Shown: positions 27,560-37,038 of the stretch, piece after piece
Layout of the letters: each line of letters begins with the position of its first letter
Numbering within the stretch: position 1 is the first letter of the stretch
NCBI GenBank assembly: GCA_046329195.1
Contig: JAXLVB010000001.1
Span: 2,604,001-2,668,000, forward strand
DNA: 64,000 bases
Reading direction: 5' to 3'
Source: JAXLVB01 sp046329195
Lineage (GTDB): Bacteria > Bacteroidota > Bacteroidia > Cytophagales > Spirosomataceae
Program-made: the position numbers and the translations under genes
The notes under the pieces: model-generated
Told to the model about the DNA's origin: nothing
Databases searched by the model: none
The model's input: only the letters and a program-made list of their open reading frames with translations

Positions 27560-30500
27560 ATGAAAAAGGTATATTTCTTGTTGATAGGTTGCTTGGGCTT
27601 AATACAGTTGAGTATGGCGCAAGCCCCTACCAATCTCTCGCTGAGGGTGGTGAGCCCGGCTCAAATATGCGTGTCGTGGACCGACAATACGACGAGCGAA
27701 CTGGGCTTTGAGGTAGAGCGTAGTACCGACCGCCTCACCTACACCAAAGTAGCCGATGTAGCGGCCAACACCACGGAGTTCTGCAATATCAACCTGAGCC
27801 CTTCGACCTTGTACTATTACCGGGTCCGGGCCAAGCTGACGGCTACAACCTTTTCGGGGTATTCGAATACCGATTTTGCTACCACTCAAGCTGCCCCTGA
27901 TACACCTACTGGCTTGGCTGTAAGTGTGTTATCTACCAGTTCGTTGCGGCTGCAATGGGGGTCTAATACATTTGCATATCAGTACGACATCGAACGCCGA
28001 ACGGGGCAAACGGGTGCATTTGCCGTCATCGCAACGGTCTCTTTTGCCCGATTGATCAATCGCCAATATGACAATACGGGACTCAATGACGGCACGGAGT
28101 ATTGTTACCGAGTACGGGTAAGAGAAAATGACGGAACAACGTCTGCGTATTCGGCCATCGCTTGTGCTACTACGCCGCTGGCTCCGCCCACCGCCCCCGC
28201 CCGCCTGACGGCCACGGCGGTTTCGGCCACTCAGATTAACCTATCGTGGGCAGATTTGTCTGATAACGAATCGGGTTTTGAAATTGAGCGTAGCACCGAT
28301 ACTCGCAATTATACCAAAATCGCCGATGTGGGTGCTAATGTGACCACGTACCAAAACACGGGTCTCAACGACAATACCCAGTACTGCTATCGAGTACGAG
28401 CCAAAAATACCGCTGGCAACTCGGCCTATACTGACCCTGCTTGTGCGACCACCCCATTGGCTCCGCCTACTGCCCCCGCCCGCCTGACGGCTACAGCAGT
28501 TTCGGCTACTCAGATTAACTTGAGTTGGGCAGATTTGTCTGATAACGAGACAGGCTTTGAAATCGAGCGTAGCACTGACACTCGCAATTATACTAAAATC
28601 GCCGACGTGGGCGCTAACGTGACCACCTACCAAAACACGGGCCTCAACGATAATACCCAGTACTGCTACCGAGTACGAGCCAAAAATACCGCTGGAAACT
28701 CGGCCTATACTGACCCTGCTTGTGCGACCACTCCGCTAGCGCCGCCCGCTGTCCCGGCTCGCCTGACGGCTACGGCGGTTTCGGCGACCCAGATTAACCT
28801 ATCGTGGGCGGATTTGTCTGATAATGAAAGTGGCTTTCAGGTAGAGCGAGGTAGCGATGGGGTGAATTTTACGAAGATTGCGGACGTCGCTGCCAATACC
28901 ACGAGTTATGCCAATACGGGTTTGACGGCAAACACCCGCTACTATTACCGAGTACGAGCCGTGAATACGGCGGGCAATTCGGCCTACTCCAACGTGGCCG
29001 ATGCTACCACCCTCGACACGCCACCTCTTGCACCTACCCGCCTGACGGCCACGGCGGTATCGAGTAGTCAGATCAATTTATCTTGGGTCAATAACAGTAC
29101 CAACGAAACTGGTATCGAGGTAGAACGCTCTACCGATGGTACTACTTTCACAAACATTGCTACCCTCCGACCTGGTACTACTACCTACCAAAGTACGGGC
29201 CTTACGGCAGCTACTCGCTACTGGTATCGGGTAAGAGCCGTGAATGCCGCTGGCAATTCGGCCTACTCCAACGTGGCCGATGCCACCACCCTCGATACGC
29301 CACCCAATGCGCCCGCTCGTTTGACGGCTACCGCTGTATCAAGTTCACAAATTGATTTGACTTGGGCGGATTTATCAAACAACGAAACGGGCTTTGAAAT
29401 CGAAAGTAGCCCTGATGGTACTACTTTCACCAAAATTGCTGATGTGGCGGCGAATGTCACTACCTACCAAAACACGGGGCTTACGGCTTCGACTCGCTAC
29501 TGGTATCGGGTGAGGGCTAAAAACTCAGCGGGAAATTCTAGCTACTCCAACATCGCTGATGCCACCACTCAAGCGCCTCCCGTGACGATTCCACGTCCGC
29601 CATCTAATTTGACGGCCACCACAGTAAGTAGCTCACAGATAGACTTAGCTTGGACGGACAATGCTACGGATGAAACAGGCTTTGAAATCGAACGCAGCCC
29701 TGACGGTACTACGTTCACCAAAATCGCCGATGTGGCGGCGAATGTCACTACCTACCAAAACACGGGCCTCACGGCTTCGACTCGCTATTGGTATCGAGTT
29801 CGTGCAAAAAATACAGCAGGAAATTCCGCCTACTCCAACATCGCCGATGCCACCACGCAAGCGCCTCCCGTGACGATTCCGAGGCCACCTTCGGCGCTAA
29901 CAGCCACCGCCATAAGTAGCTCCCAAATTGACTTGGCTTGGACGGACAATGCCACTGACGAAACGGGTTTTGAAATCGAGCGCAGTCCCGACGGTACTAC
30001 GTTCACCAAAATCGCCGACGTAGCCGCCAATGCCACCACCTACCAAAGTACGGGGCTAAACGCTTCGACTCGCTACTGGTATCGGGTTCGGGCTAAAAAC
30101 TCAGCGGGAAATTCTAGCTACTCCAACATCGCCGATGCGACCACGCAAGCACCTCCTGTCACCATTCCACGGCCACCTTCTAATTTGGTAGCCACCGCCA
30201 TAAGTAGTTCCCAGATTGACTTGGCTTGGACGGATAACGCTACTGATGAAACGGGTTTTGAAATTGAGCGCAGCCCCGACGGTACTACGTTCACCAAAAT
30301 AGCTGACGTAGCCGCCAACGCTACCACCTACCAAAACACGGGTCTCACGGCTTCGACTCGCTATTGGTATCGAGTTCGGGCTAAAAACTCAGCGGGGAAT
30401 TCTACTTACTCCAACATCGCTGATGCCACCACGCAGGCACCTCCCGTCACCATTCCACGGCCACCATCTAATTTGGTAGCCACCGCCGTAAGTAGCTCCC

Positions 30501-31867
30501 AAATTGACTTGGCTTGGACGGACAATGCTACTGACGAAACGGGTTTTGAAATTGAGCGCAGTCCCGACGGTACTACGTTCACCAAAATCGCTGATGTGGC
30601 GGCGAATGTCACTACCTACCAAAACACGGGGCTTACGGCTTCGACTCGCTACTGGTATCGGGTGAGAGCAAAGAACTCAGCGGGAAATTCCGCCTACTCC
30701 AACATTGCCGATGCGACCACTCAAGCGCCTCCCGTGACGATTCCGAGGCCACCTTCGGCGCTAACAGCCACCGCCGTGAGTAGTTCTCAGATTGACTTGG
30801 CTTGGACGGACAATGCCACCGACGAAACAGGCTTTGAAATTGAGCGTAGCCCCGATGGTACTACGTTCACCAAAATCGCTGACGTAGTCGCTAACGCCAC
30901 CACTTACCAAAACACGGGTCTCACGGCTTCGACTCGCTACTGGTATCGGGTGAGGGCTAAGAACTCAGCGGGTAATTCCGCCTACTCCAACATCGCTGAT
31001 GCCACCACACAAGCGCCTCCCGTCACGATTCCGAGACCGCCTTCGGCGCTAACAGCTACCGTATTATCCAGTTCGCAGATTGATTTAGTCTGGACCGACA
31101 ATGCTACTGATGAAGCAGGTTTTGAAATTGAGCGTAGCACCGATGGTACCAATTTTACAAAAATCGCTGATGTCGCTACTAACGTGACGTTTTACTCCAA
31201 TACTGGATTGAGCCCTTCTACCCGTTATTGGTATCGGGTTCGGGCCAAGAATACGGCAGGTAATTCGGCGTATTCTAACGTGGCCGATGCCACCACCTCA
31301 GCAGCCTCTACAGGTGGAGGAACGCTGGCTGCCCCTCAAAATCTAAGAGCAACCCCCATTGATTTTGATTTGGTACGCCTTTCGTGGACACCGTTGCCCT
31401 CCAATACCCCTGCCACTTCAATTATCATCGAACGTTCAACGAGTCCTACGGCTGGCTTTGTCCAGATTGGGCAAGTACCTGCTGATGCTATTGTGTTTGC
31501 CGACAAAGAAATCTTAAATGTAGTCAATCAATACTATCGCATCAAGGCCGTAAATGCTACCAACAGTTCACCCTATAGCAATGTGGCAACAGTTTTGGCT
31601 AATGCCATTATTACGGCTGTACCCGCCTCTGTCTCGCCGAAAATAACGATCGCAGCAGCGTCTGAAAAGTTGCTGATTCGCTTAGAACAAGCGAACCCGT
31701 CGCCTGCTCAGGTGAGCGTGTATTCGTTAGCCGGAATGCCTGTTTATCAGGCAGTGCTGCCCACCGATACGTCTTGGCAAGTGGATTTACACTATCAAAC
31801 AGGACTCTTTATTGTTGTAGTAGAAACCAACCAAGCCGTGGCTACCCAAAAAATCATTCTACCATGA
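27560..31867 (+). CDS. FN3-array surface protein with T9SS C-terminal signal
   Basis: A 1435-residue protein: signal peptide (residues 1-20), fourteen FN3 domains of about 95 residues, and a C-terminal T9SS sorting domain (~1360-1435; SPAQVSVYSLAGMPVYQ, then TGLFIVVVE and VATQKIILP). The FN3 units repeat cores such as FEIERSPDGTTFTKIAD and YWYRVRAKNSAGNS. Domains 8-13 are nearly identical at the DNA level, and each carries the linker PPVTIPRPPS. Such proteins are exported across the outer membrane by the type IX system and serve as adhesins or cell-surface linkers. It is translated just before, and overlapping by four bases, a lipoprotein gene. Confidence 0.9.
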   Translation: MKKVYFLLIGCLGLIQLSMAQAPTNLSLRVVSPAQICVSWTDNTTSELGFEVERSTDRLTYTKVADVAANTTEFCNINLSPSTLYYYRVRAKLTATTFSGYSNTDFATTQAAPDTPTGLAVSVLSTSSLRLQWGSNTFAYQYDIERRTGQTGAFAVIATVSFARLINRQYDNTGLNDGTEYCYRVRVRENDGTTSAYSAIACATTPLAPPTAPARLTATAVSATQINLSWADLSDNESGFEIERSTDTRNYTKIADVGANVTTYQNTGLNDNTQYCYRVRAKNTAGNSAYTDPACATTPLAPPTAPARLTATAVSATQINLSWADLSDNETGFEIERSTDTRNYTKIADVGANVTTYQNTGLNDNTQYCYRVRAKNTAGNSAYTDPACATTPLAPPAVPARLTATAVSATQINLSWADLSDNESGFQVERGSDGVNFTKIADVAANTTSYANTGLTANTRYYYRVRAVNTAGNSAYSNVADATTLDTPPLAPTRLTATAVSSSQINLSWVNNSTNETGIEVERSTDGTTFTNIATLRPGTTTYQSTGLTAATRYWYRVRAVNAAGNSAYSNVADATTLDTPPNAPARLTATAVSSSQIDLTWADLSNNETGFEIESSPDGTTFTKIADVAANVTTYQNTGLTASTRYWYRVRAKNSAGNSSYSNIADATTQAPPVTIPRPPSNLTATTVSSSQIDLAWTDNATDETGFEIERSPDGTTFTKIADVAANVTTYQNTGLTASTRYWYRVRAKNTAGNSAYSNIADATTQAPPVTIPRPPSALTATAISSSQIDLAWTDNATDETGFEIERSPDGTTFTKIADVAANATTYQSTGLNASTRYWYRVRAKNSAGNSSYSNIADATTQAPPVTIPRPPSNLVATAISSSQIDLAWTDNATDETGFEIERSPDGTTFTKIADVAANATTYQNTGLTASTRYWYRVRAKNSAGNSTYSNIADATTQAPPVTIPRPPSNLVATAVSSSQIDLAWTDNATDETGFEIERSPDGTTFTKIADVAANVTTYQNTGLTASTRYWYRVRAKNSAGNSAYSNIADATTQAPPVTIPRPPSALTATAVSSSQIDLAWTDNATDETGFEIERSPDGTTFTKIADVVANATTYQNTGLTASTRYWYRVRAKNSAGNSAYSNIADATTQAPPVTIPRPPSALTATVLSSSQIDLVWTDNATDEAGFEIERSTDGTNFTKIADVATNVTFYSNTGLSPSTRYWYRVRAKNTAGNSAYSNVADATTSAASTGGGTLAAPQNLRATPIDFDLVRLSWTPLPSNTPATSIIIERSTSPTAGFVQIGQVPADAIVFADKEILNVVNQYYRIKAVNATNSSPYSNVATVLANAIITAVPASVSPKITIAAASEKLLIRLEQANPSPAQVSVYSLAGMPVYQAVLPTDTSWQVDLHYQTGLFIVVVETNQAVATQKIILP
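29576..31303 (+). repeat. Six near-identical 288-bp tandem units encoding FN3 domains
   Basis: The linker sequence starting CCTCC(C/T)GT(G/C)AC recurs at 29576, 29864, 30152, 30440, 30728 and 31016, an exact 288-bp period. Neighbouring units differ mainly at third codon positions. Earlier FN3 units (27.6-29.5 kb) are more diverged, with a 285-bp period where measurable. Confidence 0.85.
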
Positions 31868-32352
31868 GAACACACCTCTTGCCCACCACAAGGCGACGAT
31901 TAGCCTTTTCAAGCAACTTAGTTTATGGGGTACTATTGCTTTTTGTGTTGAGTTTGGCAGCCTGCCAACCCAAAACGGTAGCGCCCATCAGCGACTTAAT
32001 CGGGAAAATTTGGAAAGTTCAGAGTGTCAAAGAAAACAGCGTGCAGGTCTATGCCGCAGGAGCCACCAACAACATCCGTCCGAGTTACATCAACTTTCGG
32101 CTGGATTTGTCCAAGACTTCGCAAGTAACCTTCATTGACTTAGATGGACGAAAAACTATTGGAACATGGTCATTGTCAACTGATAATCAGCGGCTTATTC
32201 TTCAGAATTTGGTGCCGCAACCCAGCGAAACCAATGGCAACATTGAGTTTTACATCAAATCAATCACTGAAAACAACTTGGAGCTTGAACGAACCGCCGA
32301 GAGCCGAAAAACAGGGAATTCGTTGAATGAATATTCCCTGATTCCTGAATAA
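31864..32352 (+). CDS. Lipoprotein with lipocalin-like domain
   Basis: A 162-residue protein. The start is the ATG at 31864, which overlaps the stop codon of the FN3 gene (ATGA), implying coupled translation. The N-terminus is basic, then hydrophobic, and ends in the lipobox LSLAAC, so it is predicted to be lipidated. The mature part has GKIWKVQSVKEN, strand-turn repeats and IGTWSLSTDNQRL, typical of the small lipocalin-like lipoproteins of Bacteroidota. It closes the surface-protein unit and is followed by a terminator. Confidence 0.8.
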   Translation: MRTHLLPTTRRRLAFSSNLVYGVLLLFVLSLAACQPKTVAPISDLIGKIWKVQSVKENSVQVYAAGATNNIRPSYINFRLDLSKTSQVTFIDLDGRKTIGTWSLSTDNQRLILQNLVPQPSETNGNIEFYIKSITENNLELERTAESRKTGNSLNEYSLIPE

Positions 32353-32660
32353 ATGCCACTTCTCGTTACTAAGTCCCACTGGCAGCCTTGTGTTGGTGGG
32401 ATTTTTTGTGAATAGGCAGTACATCAAACACTTGCTAATTTTGAAAAACTAAATCAGAATCTCTACTTTAAAATGGTACCGTAATGCAGGGGGCAGGACA
32501 GTATCAACAAGAGGTTTAATAATGATGTTAACTTAGTAGTTTACTGCCATTATGTAAATTGAAACCAAAAGAGTAAAACTTGATAAGTTGCCTGAATAGA
32601 GATACCCATTGGTTCTGTAAACAGTCGTGTTTCTTTGGAGTTTACTAAACATTAAGGCAG
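32353..32660. other. Intergenic stretch between convergent genes
   Basis: Holds the terminator at 32374-32407. The remaining ~250 bp are AT-rich with no reading frame, repeat or RNA gene that I can support. Confidence 0.6.
32374..32407 (+). terminator. Terminator of the surface-protein unit
   Basis: TCCCAC (32374-32379) pairs with GTGGGA (32396-32401), followed directly by T6. Confidence 0.7.
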
Positions 32661-33284
32661 TTATCGCCCCAATCCCAAATACTGCACGGTGGCTTCTTCT
32701 ATTTTTTCAAGCTTGCCTAATACCTGATTCGTTAAGGTTTTGCGGAACGATAGCACCACCTCACATTCGTTGTCAAAGTGCTGTTCTACAATTCTGAGGT
32801 CAAACTCTTTGACTACCTTCATCACTTCATTCATCAGCTCGTAGGCAAAGCGAACTCGATATACTTCATTCACTGTTTTTTCTACAATCGTAGCATGAGC
32901 AAGTGCCTCTTGGGTCGCCGATTTGTAGGCGTTAATCAAGCCCGGTACGCCCAGCAGTGTGCCACCAAAATACCGAACCACCACAGCCAGTACGTTGGTT
33001 ACATCGCTTGAAAGCAGCACATTGAGGATGGGTCGGCCCGCAGAGCCAGATGGTTCGCCGTCGTCGTTGACTCGAAAATTGGTACGGTCTTGCCCCAAGC
33101 GAAAAGCAAAGCAATGATGATTGGCCTTGAAGTGTTCTTTTTTGAGGGGTTCGAGTAGTTTTTTTACATCGGCCTCACTCTCAATCGGGTACACAAAGGC
33201 TAGGAATTTACTCCCTCGGTCTTTGAACAGCCCCTCAGCAGGTGCTGTAATGGTACGATAGGTGTCTTCGAACAACACGAACAA
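32661..33284 (-). CDS. YigZ/IMPACT family protein
   Basis: A 207-residue protein with the two-domain layout of YigZ: an N-terminal UPF0029/IMPACT domain containing the signature DDGEPSGSAGRPIL and VVVRYFGGTLLGVPGLINAY, and a C-terminal DUF1949-type ferredoxin-like domain (VEQHFDNECEVVLSF). Eukaryotic IMPACT binds GCN1 and affects translation control. The bacterial role is not established, though ribosome or nucleic-acid binding is suspected. Confidence 0.92.
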   Translation of the reverse strand: MFVLFEDTYRTITAPAEGLFKDRGSKFLAFVYPIESEADVKKLLEPLKKEHFKANHHCFAFRLGQDRTNFRVNDDGEPSGSAGRPILNVLLSSDVTNVLAVVVRYFGGTLLGVPGLINAYKSATQEALAHATIVEKTVNEVYRVRFAYELMNEVMKVVKEFDLRIVEQHFDNECEVVLSFRKTLTNQVLGKLEKIEEATVQYLGLGR

Positions 33285-33377
33285 AACAAGTTAGTTGAAC
33301 CGCAAAGGTAAAATAGTAAGGAGGGTGTTGGTTGTGAAAGGCAAGATTTTTATTTTTGACCAAACTCAAATGAAATC

Positions 33378-34082
33378 ATGAACATATCCACTGCCAAGGT
33401 ACTGATTACGGGAGGAAGTAGCGGTATCGGTTACGAAACAGCTAAACAACTTATTGCATTGGGGGCTAAGGTGGCCATTTGTGGCCGTCATTACGACCGA
33501 CTCCAGAAGGCCGCTGCCGAAATCGGCGCCTTGCCCATTCATGCCGATGTAAGCCAAGAAGAAGACGTGAAGGGCATGGTACAGACGGTTATCGAAACGT
33601 TTGGCGGCTTTAATGTACTGATTAACAACGCTGCGTACGGCTATTTCAGCCCGCTGACCGACCTGAGCACCCAGCAATTTCAAGAGCTGTTGGCTACCAA
33701 TGTAGTGGGAGCGATGATGGCTGGCCGAGAAGCCGCTACGTATTTTGTGAGTCAAGACTACGGCAATATTGTGAATATTTCTTCTACGGCTGGGCTGTCG
33801 GGTTTTGCGGGAGGGACGGCCTATGTGGCGAGTAAGTTTGCCCTCAAAGGCATGACCGAATGCTGGCGGCAAGAGCTTCGCAAACATAATATTCGGGTGA
33901 TGTTGGTGAATCCGAGCGAAGTACAGACTAATTTTGTGGCCAACTCCGGACGGCCTGCTCGTGACTTTAGCGAAAGCAAAATGGAAGCTTCTGAAATTGC
34001 CCATACCATTGTGAGTATGTTGCAGTTGCGAGACGTAGGTTTCATTACCGAAGCGACCGTGTGGGCCACCAATCCCCAGTAA
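33378..34082 (+). CDS. Short-chain dehydrogenase (3-ketoacyl-ACP-reductase-like)
   Basis: A 234-residue classical SDR. TGGSSGIGYETAKQL at ~10-24 is the cofactor loop, NNAAYG the conserved NNAG motif, and the catalytic set is S in ISSTAGLSG with Y-x-x-x-K in AYVASKFALKG. Arg/His residues after the second strand (CGRHYDR) suggest NADP preference. Substrate is unknown. The next gene starts 15 bp after its stop and is on the same strand. Confidence 0.9.
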   Translation: MNISTAKVLITGGSSGIGYETAKQLIALGAKVAICGRHYDRLQKAAAEIGALPIHADVSQEEDVKGMVQTVIETFGGFNVLINNAAYGYFSPLTDLSTQQFQELLATNVVGAMMAGREAATYFVSQDYGNIVNISSTAGLSGFAGGTAYVASKFALKGMTECWRQELRKHNIRVMLVNPSEVQTNFVANSGRPARDFSESKMEASEIAHTIVSMLQLRDVGFITEATVWATNPQ

Positions 34083-34097
34083 GTGAATCTTGATGCC

Positions 34098-34706
34098 ATG
34101 ACCACCCCGTTTGAACAACTGGCTACCGACCTAACCGACCAAGGCTATGCGGTGTACGACCATTTCTTGACGCCCGACCAAGTGCAGCTGCTTAGGCAGC
34201 GACTGAGCCAGCGGTACAGCGAAGGTGACTTTAAGCAAGCCGGCATTGGGAGTGCTACCGAGCAGCAGGTGGCTCAGCAGATTAGAGGTGACCAGATTGT
34301 TTGGCTCGACGATGCCACCCCAGACCCCGCCGAGCAATTGTTTTTGGAACAAGTTTCGGCCTTGAGTCAATACCTCAACCGCAGGTGCTTTTTGGGGATT
34401 CGAGGGCGTGAGTTTCACTTCGCCAAGTATCCTGTTGGTACATTTTACAAACGCCATTTGGATGCCTTTCAGCGTAAGAAGGGGCGCATCTTGTCGGTGA
34501 TTTGTTATCTGAATGAGGACTGGCAACCCAACGACGGCGGAGAGCTGGCTATTTATTTGCCCCAAGCCGATGGGTCAGAAACTACCCTTCGGATTCTGCC
34601 TATAGCAGGCCGAGTGGTTTGCTTTGAAAGCGATAAACTAGAACATGAAGTATTACCCACTCAGCGAGAACGACTTAGCGTAACAGGTTGGCTGTTAGAT
34701 AGATAA
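34098..34706 (+). CDS. 2OG-Fe(II) oxygenase, prolyl-4-hydroxylase type
   Basis: A 202-residue dioxygenase using Fe(II), O2 and 2-oxoglutarate. The facial triad is visible as H120-x-D122 (FYKRHLDAF) and H183 (KLEHEVLP), with R192 (ERLSVTGW) positioned for 2-oxoglutarate. The double-stranded beta-helix carries the usual DGGELAIYLP. The start is put at ATG 34098; an in-frame GTG at 34083 immediately follows the SDR stop. The target could be a protein proline or another residue. It lies in a run with the SDR and an ABC ATPase. Confidence 0.88.
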   Translation: MTTPFEQLATDLTDQGYAVYDHFLTPDQVQLLRQRLSQRYSEGDFKQAGIGSATEQQVAQQIRGDQIVWLDDATPDPAEQLFLEQVSALSQYLNRRCFLGIRGREFHFAKYPVGTFYKRHLDAFQRKKGRILSVICYLNEDWQPNDGGELAIYLPQADGSETTLRILPIAGRVVCFESDKLEHEVLPTQRERLSVTGWLLDR

Positions 34707-34717
34707 AAAATATAATT

Positions 34718-36208
34718 GTGCACATTCACCACGTTTCGGCTCGCCGTTTTGATAAAGTAGTTTTACAGGATATTACTTGGGCACTTCGCCCCCAAGAGCA
34801 TTGGGCTATCATTGGCCCCACAGGTTCGGGCAAAAGCAGCTTGTTAGACTTACTTCGGAACAAGCTCCTCATCACGCAAGGCGAAGTAGTACAGCCCTTT
34901 GCCAAGGAAGACATCGCCTTGGTACCTCGTGATTTTTCGGCGTATCGAGTGGTAGGGCAGGCTTTTCAATACTATCAGCAACGCTTCAACGGATACGATG
35001 CCGAGCTGGCGCCCACGGTTCAGGAGTTTTTTAACGACCAAGTAAAACCCGTAGGCACTATTGACGAGCAATCGGTCGAACTACCTACCAAAGCCTTTAC
35101 CGATGCGCAACTCCACGAGGTGGCTGCCTTGCTTCGAGTCTCGCACCTGCTTGACCGCCGGCTCACCTCGCTTTCTAACGGAGAGTCTCGGCGAGTACTC
35201 ATGACCAAAGTGCTACTCACCAAACCCAAACTCCTCCTCCTCGATAACCCCTTTGTAGGCTTGGATGTAGCCTCCAGACAAACCTTGCATCAGGTGTTGA
35301 ATCAACTCATGGAATCGGTGACCTTGGTGTTGGTGACTACTGCTAACGAAATCCCGATGGGCATTACCCACGTGATGGAGCTGGAAGATGGGCGTATCAA
35401 AGCGATTGATTCAGCTCATGCCTTTCGAGCCAAACAGCATGAACATCAGCTACAAACGGTGGCACCTGCTGCTGCTAAGCGTCTCCTTCAACGACTTGAA
35501 AGTGAGCTTGTTGTTGGATTTGAATACATGGTACGTATGCGAAATGTGAGCGTAACGTACGCAGGTGTGAATGTCTTGAATCGAGTGAACTGGGAAATCA
35601 AAAAGGGAGAAAAATGGGCGTTGGTTGGCCCTAATGGTTCGGGCAAATCAACCTTATTGAGCTTGATTACAGCCGATAACCCACAAAGCTATGCCAATGA
35701 TTTTGACCTGTTTGACCGCAAGCGAGGCACAGGCGAGAGCATCTGGGACATTAAGCGGCAAATTGGCTTTGTCTCGCCCGAAATGCAACTCTACTCCCCT
35801 CGCACCTCTACGGTGTTTCAGGCAGTAGCTTCGGGGCTGTTTGATGCCACAGGCTTGTACAAAAAGCTAACCGAAGTACAAAGCAATAGGGTAGGAGAGA
35901 TGCTTGATTTGATCGAAATAGCCCACTTGCGAGACAAGACACTCTTGCAACTTTCGACGGGTCAACAGCGGCTTGTGTTACTGGCTCGGGCCTTAGTCAA
36001 AAACCCACCACTGCTCATCTTGGACGAACCTTGCCAAGGTTTAGACGACGAACACATTGCCTATTTTAAGGCTGTAGTTGAGCAGCTATGTGGCAGCCCC
36101 GAACGTACACTCATTTACGTAACGCACTACGATGCCGAAATCCCGAACGTAGTGACCAACGTCCTTCGGATGAACCAAGGCGAGGGTCTTGCGTCGGCTT
36201 ACCCCTAA
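34718..36208 (+). CDS. Dual ABC-ATPase (ModF-like)
   Basis: A 496-residue protein with two ABC ATPase domains and no membrane part. Domain 1 has Walker A GPTGSGKSS, signature LSNGESRR and Walker B LLLLDNPFVG, where N replaces the usual catalytic Glu. Domain 2 has GPNGSGKST, LSTGQQRL and LLILDEPCQG with the Glu intact. This asymmetry and the sequence resemble ModF/PhrA-type proteins, associated with molybdate genes in some bacteria, but no transporter genes are nearby. The start is a GTG at 34718, 11 bp after the preceding gene. Confidence 0.85.
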   Translation: MHIHHVSARRFDKVVLQDITWALRPQEHWAIIGPTGSGKSSLLDLLRNKLLITQGEVVQPFAKEDIALVPRDFSAYRVVGQAFQYYQQRFNGYDAELAPTVQEFFNDQVKPVGTIDEQSVELPTKAFTDAQLHEVAALLRVSHLLDRRLTSLSNGESRRVLMTKVLLTKPKLLLLDNPFVGLDVASRQTLHQVLNQLMESVTLVLVTTANEIPMGITHVMELEDGRIKAIDSAHAFRAKQHEHQLQTVAPAAAKRLLQRLESELVVGFEYMVRMRNVSVTYAGVNVLNRVNWEIKKGEKWALVGPNGSGKSTLLSLITADNPQSYANDFDLFDRKRGTGESIWDIKRQIGFVSPEMQLYSPRTSTVFQAVASGLFDATGLYKKLTEVQSNRVGEMLDLIEIAHLRDKTLLQLSTGQQRLVLLARALVKNPPLLILDEPCQGLDDEHIAYFKAVVEQLCGSPERTLIYVTHYDAEIPNVVTNVLRMNQGEGLASAYP

Positions 36209-36265
36209 AAACCAACAAAGGGGCGCAGGCCCCTCTGTTGTACAAGCTATGGATGGAGTACTGGC

Positions 36266-36670
36266 TTAATAGTACTCATACTCATCTTCTTCTGCCATGG
36301 TTTTGTTGAAAACTGCTCTGAACGTCGGTGCCATCCCAATCATATTTTGTACTTGATGAATGGCATCACGCATCATATCTTCATTGTACCCCTCGTTCAA
36401 TAACTGGCTAAACACAGAAGTTAACCACATCATGGTGCGTACGTGTGTCGAGAAGTCTTTGACCACATACATCACAAAACCTCGGTCGTATTCGAGGGCA
36501 AAATACATGACCAGACACAGGTCTTCGTCACGCATGAAGCACAGCACACGGTTGCGGCTAAAATCGGTAAACATTAGATTATTGTCAACGAGTGTATCGA
36601 TGATTTCTACTTCGTCTTTAGTAACGTATAGATGTTCGCTTGGATGAAAAGATTGATTGGTTTCTATCAT
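36266..36670 (-). CDS. Conserved-looking protein of unknown function
   Basis: A 134-residue acidic, soluble protein with a mixed alpha/beta pattern (TLVDNNLMFTDFSRNRVLCFM, LCLVMYFALEYDRGFVMYVV, then a helical half) and a strongly acidic end (MAEEDEYEYY). No domain is recognised and it has no signal peptide or membrane segment. It converges with the ABC ATPase gene across a 57-bp gap. Confidence 0.7.
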   Translation of the reverse strand: MIETNQSFHPSEHLYVTKDEVEIIDTLVDNNLMFTDFSRNRVLCFMRDEDLCLVMYFALEYDRGFVMYVVKDFSTHVRTMMWLTSVFSQLLNEGYNEDMMRDAIHQVQNMIGMAPTFRAVFNKTMAEEDEYEYY

Positions 36671-37038
36671 GGCTCACATGAGTTTGTTTAATGAAACAAT
36701 GTACGATAACAACGGCAAATGTGAAGGGTTAGTTTTAGAAAACATAATTTTTTTTTGATTATTTTTAACTATTCAAAGAGAAGTGGAAGTTGGATTTTAG
36801 GCAATAATTTCCTCAAAATAGGTGCGTTTAGGCCGAACATTCTCAAAAATTAAACATAAAAACGCCAATGTTATAGTTATTTTTAGCTAAACTGGATTTT
36901 TTAAAACCTCTTTCGCTCGAAAAAATATTTTTATTTTTACCAAATTTTATTTTTTAACACGTACTGAATCATACCTAAAAATTGTAATTTTCCGCACAAA
37001 ATTCTTTAAAACATCAAAACTGAGCTTCTTCGTCAACC
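36671..37038. other. AT-rich divergent promoter region
   Basis: A 368-bp region between the start of the 36266-36670 gene and the epimerase gene, with long A/T runs and no gene. TAATTTTC at 36985-36992 is close to the -7 consensus and lies 47 bp before the epimerase start. Confidence 0.5.

Noticed and set aside
28241..31303. CRISPR-like regular repeats
   Set aside because: The period is 285-288 bp and encodes FN3 domains in one frame, with no unique spacers.
33366..34118. 250-residue minus-strand frame opposite the SDR gene
   Set aside because: Shadow of a well-supported SDR with a complete catalytic set; the minus frame is H/R-rich without domains.
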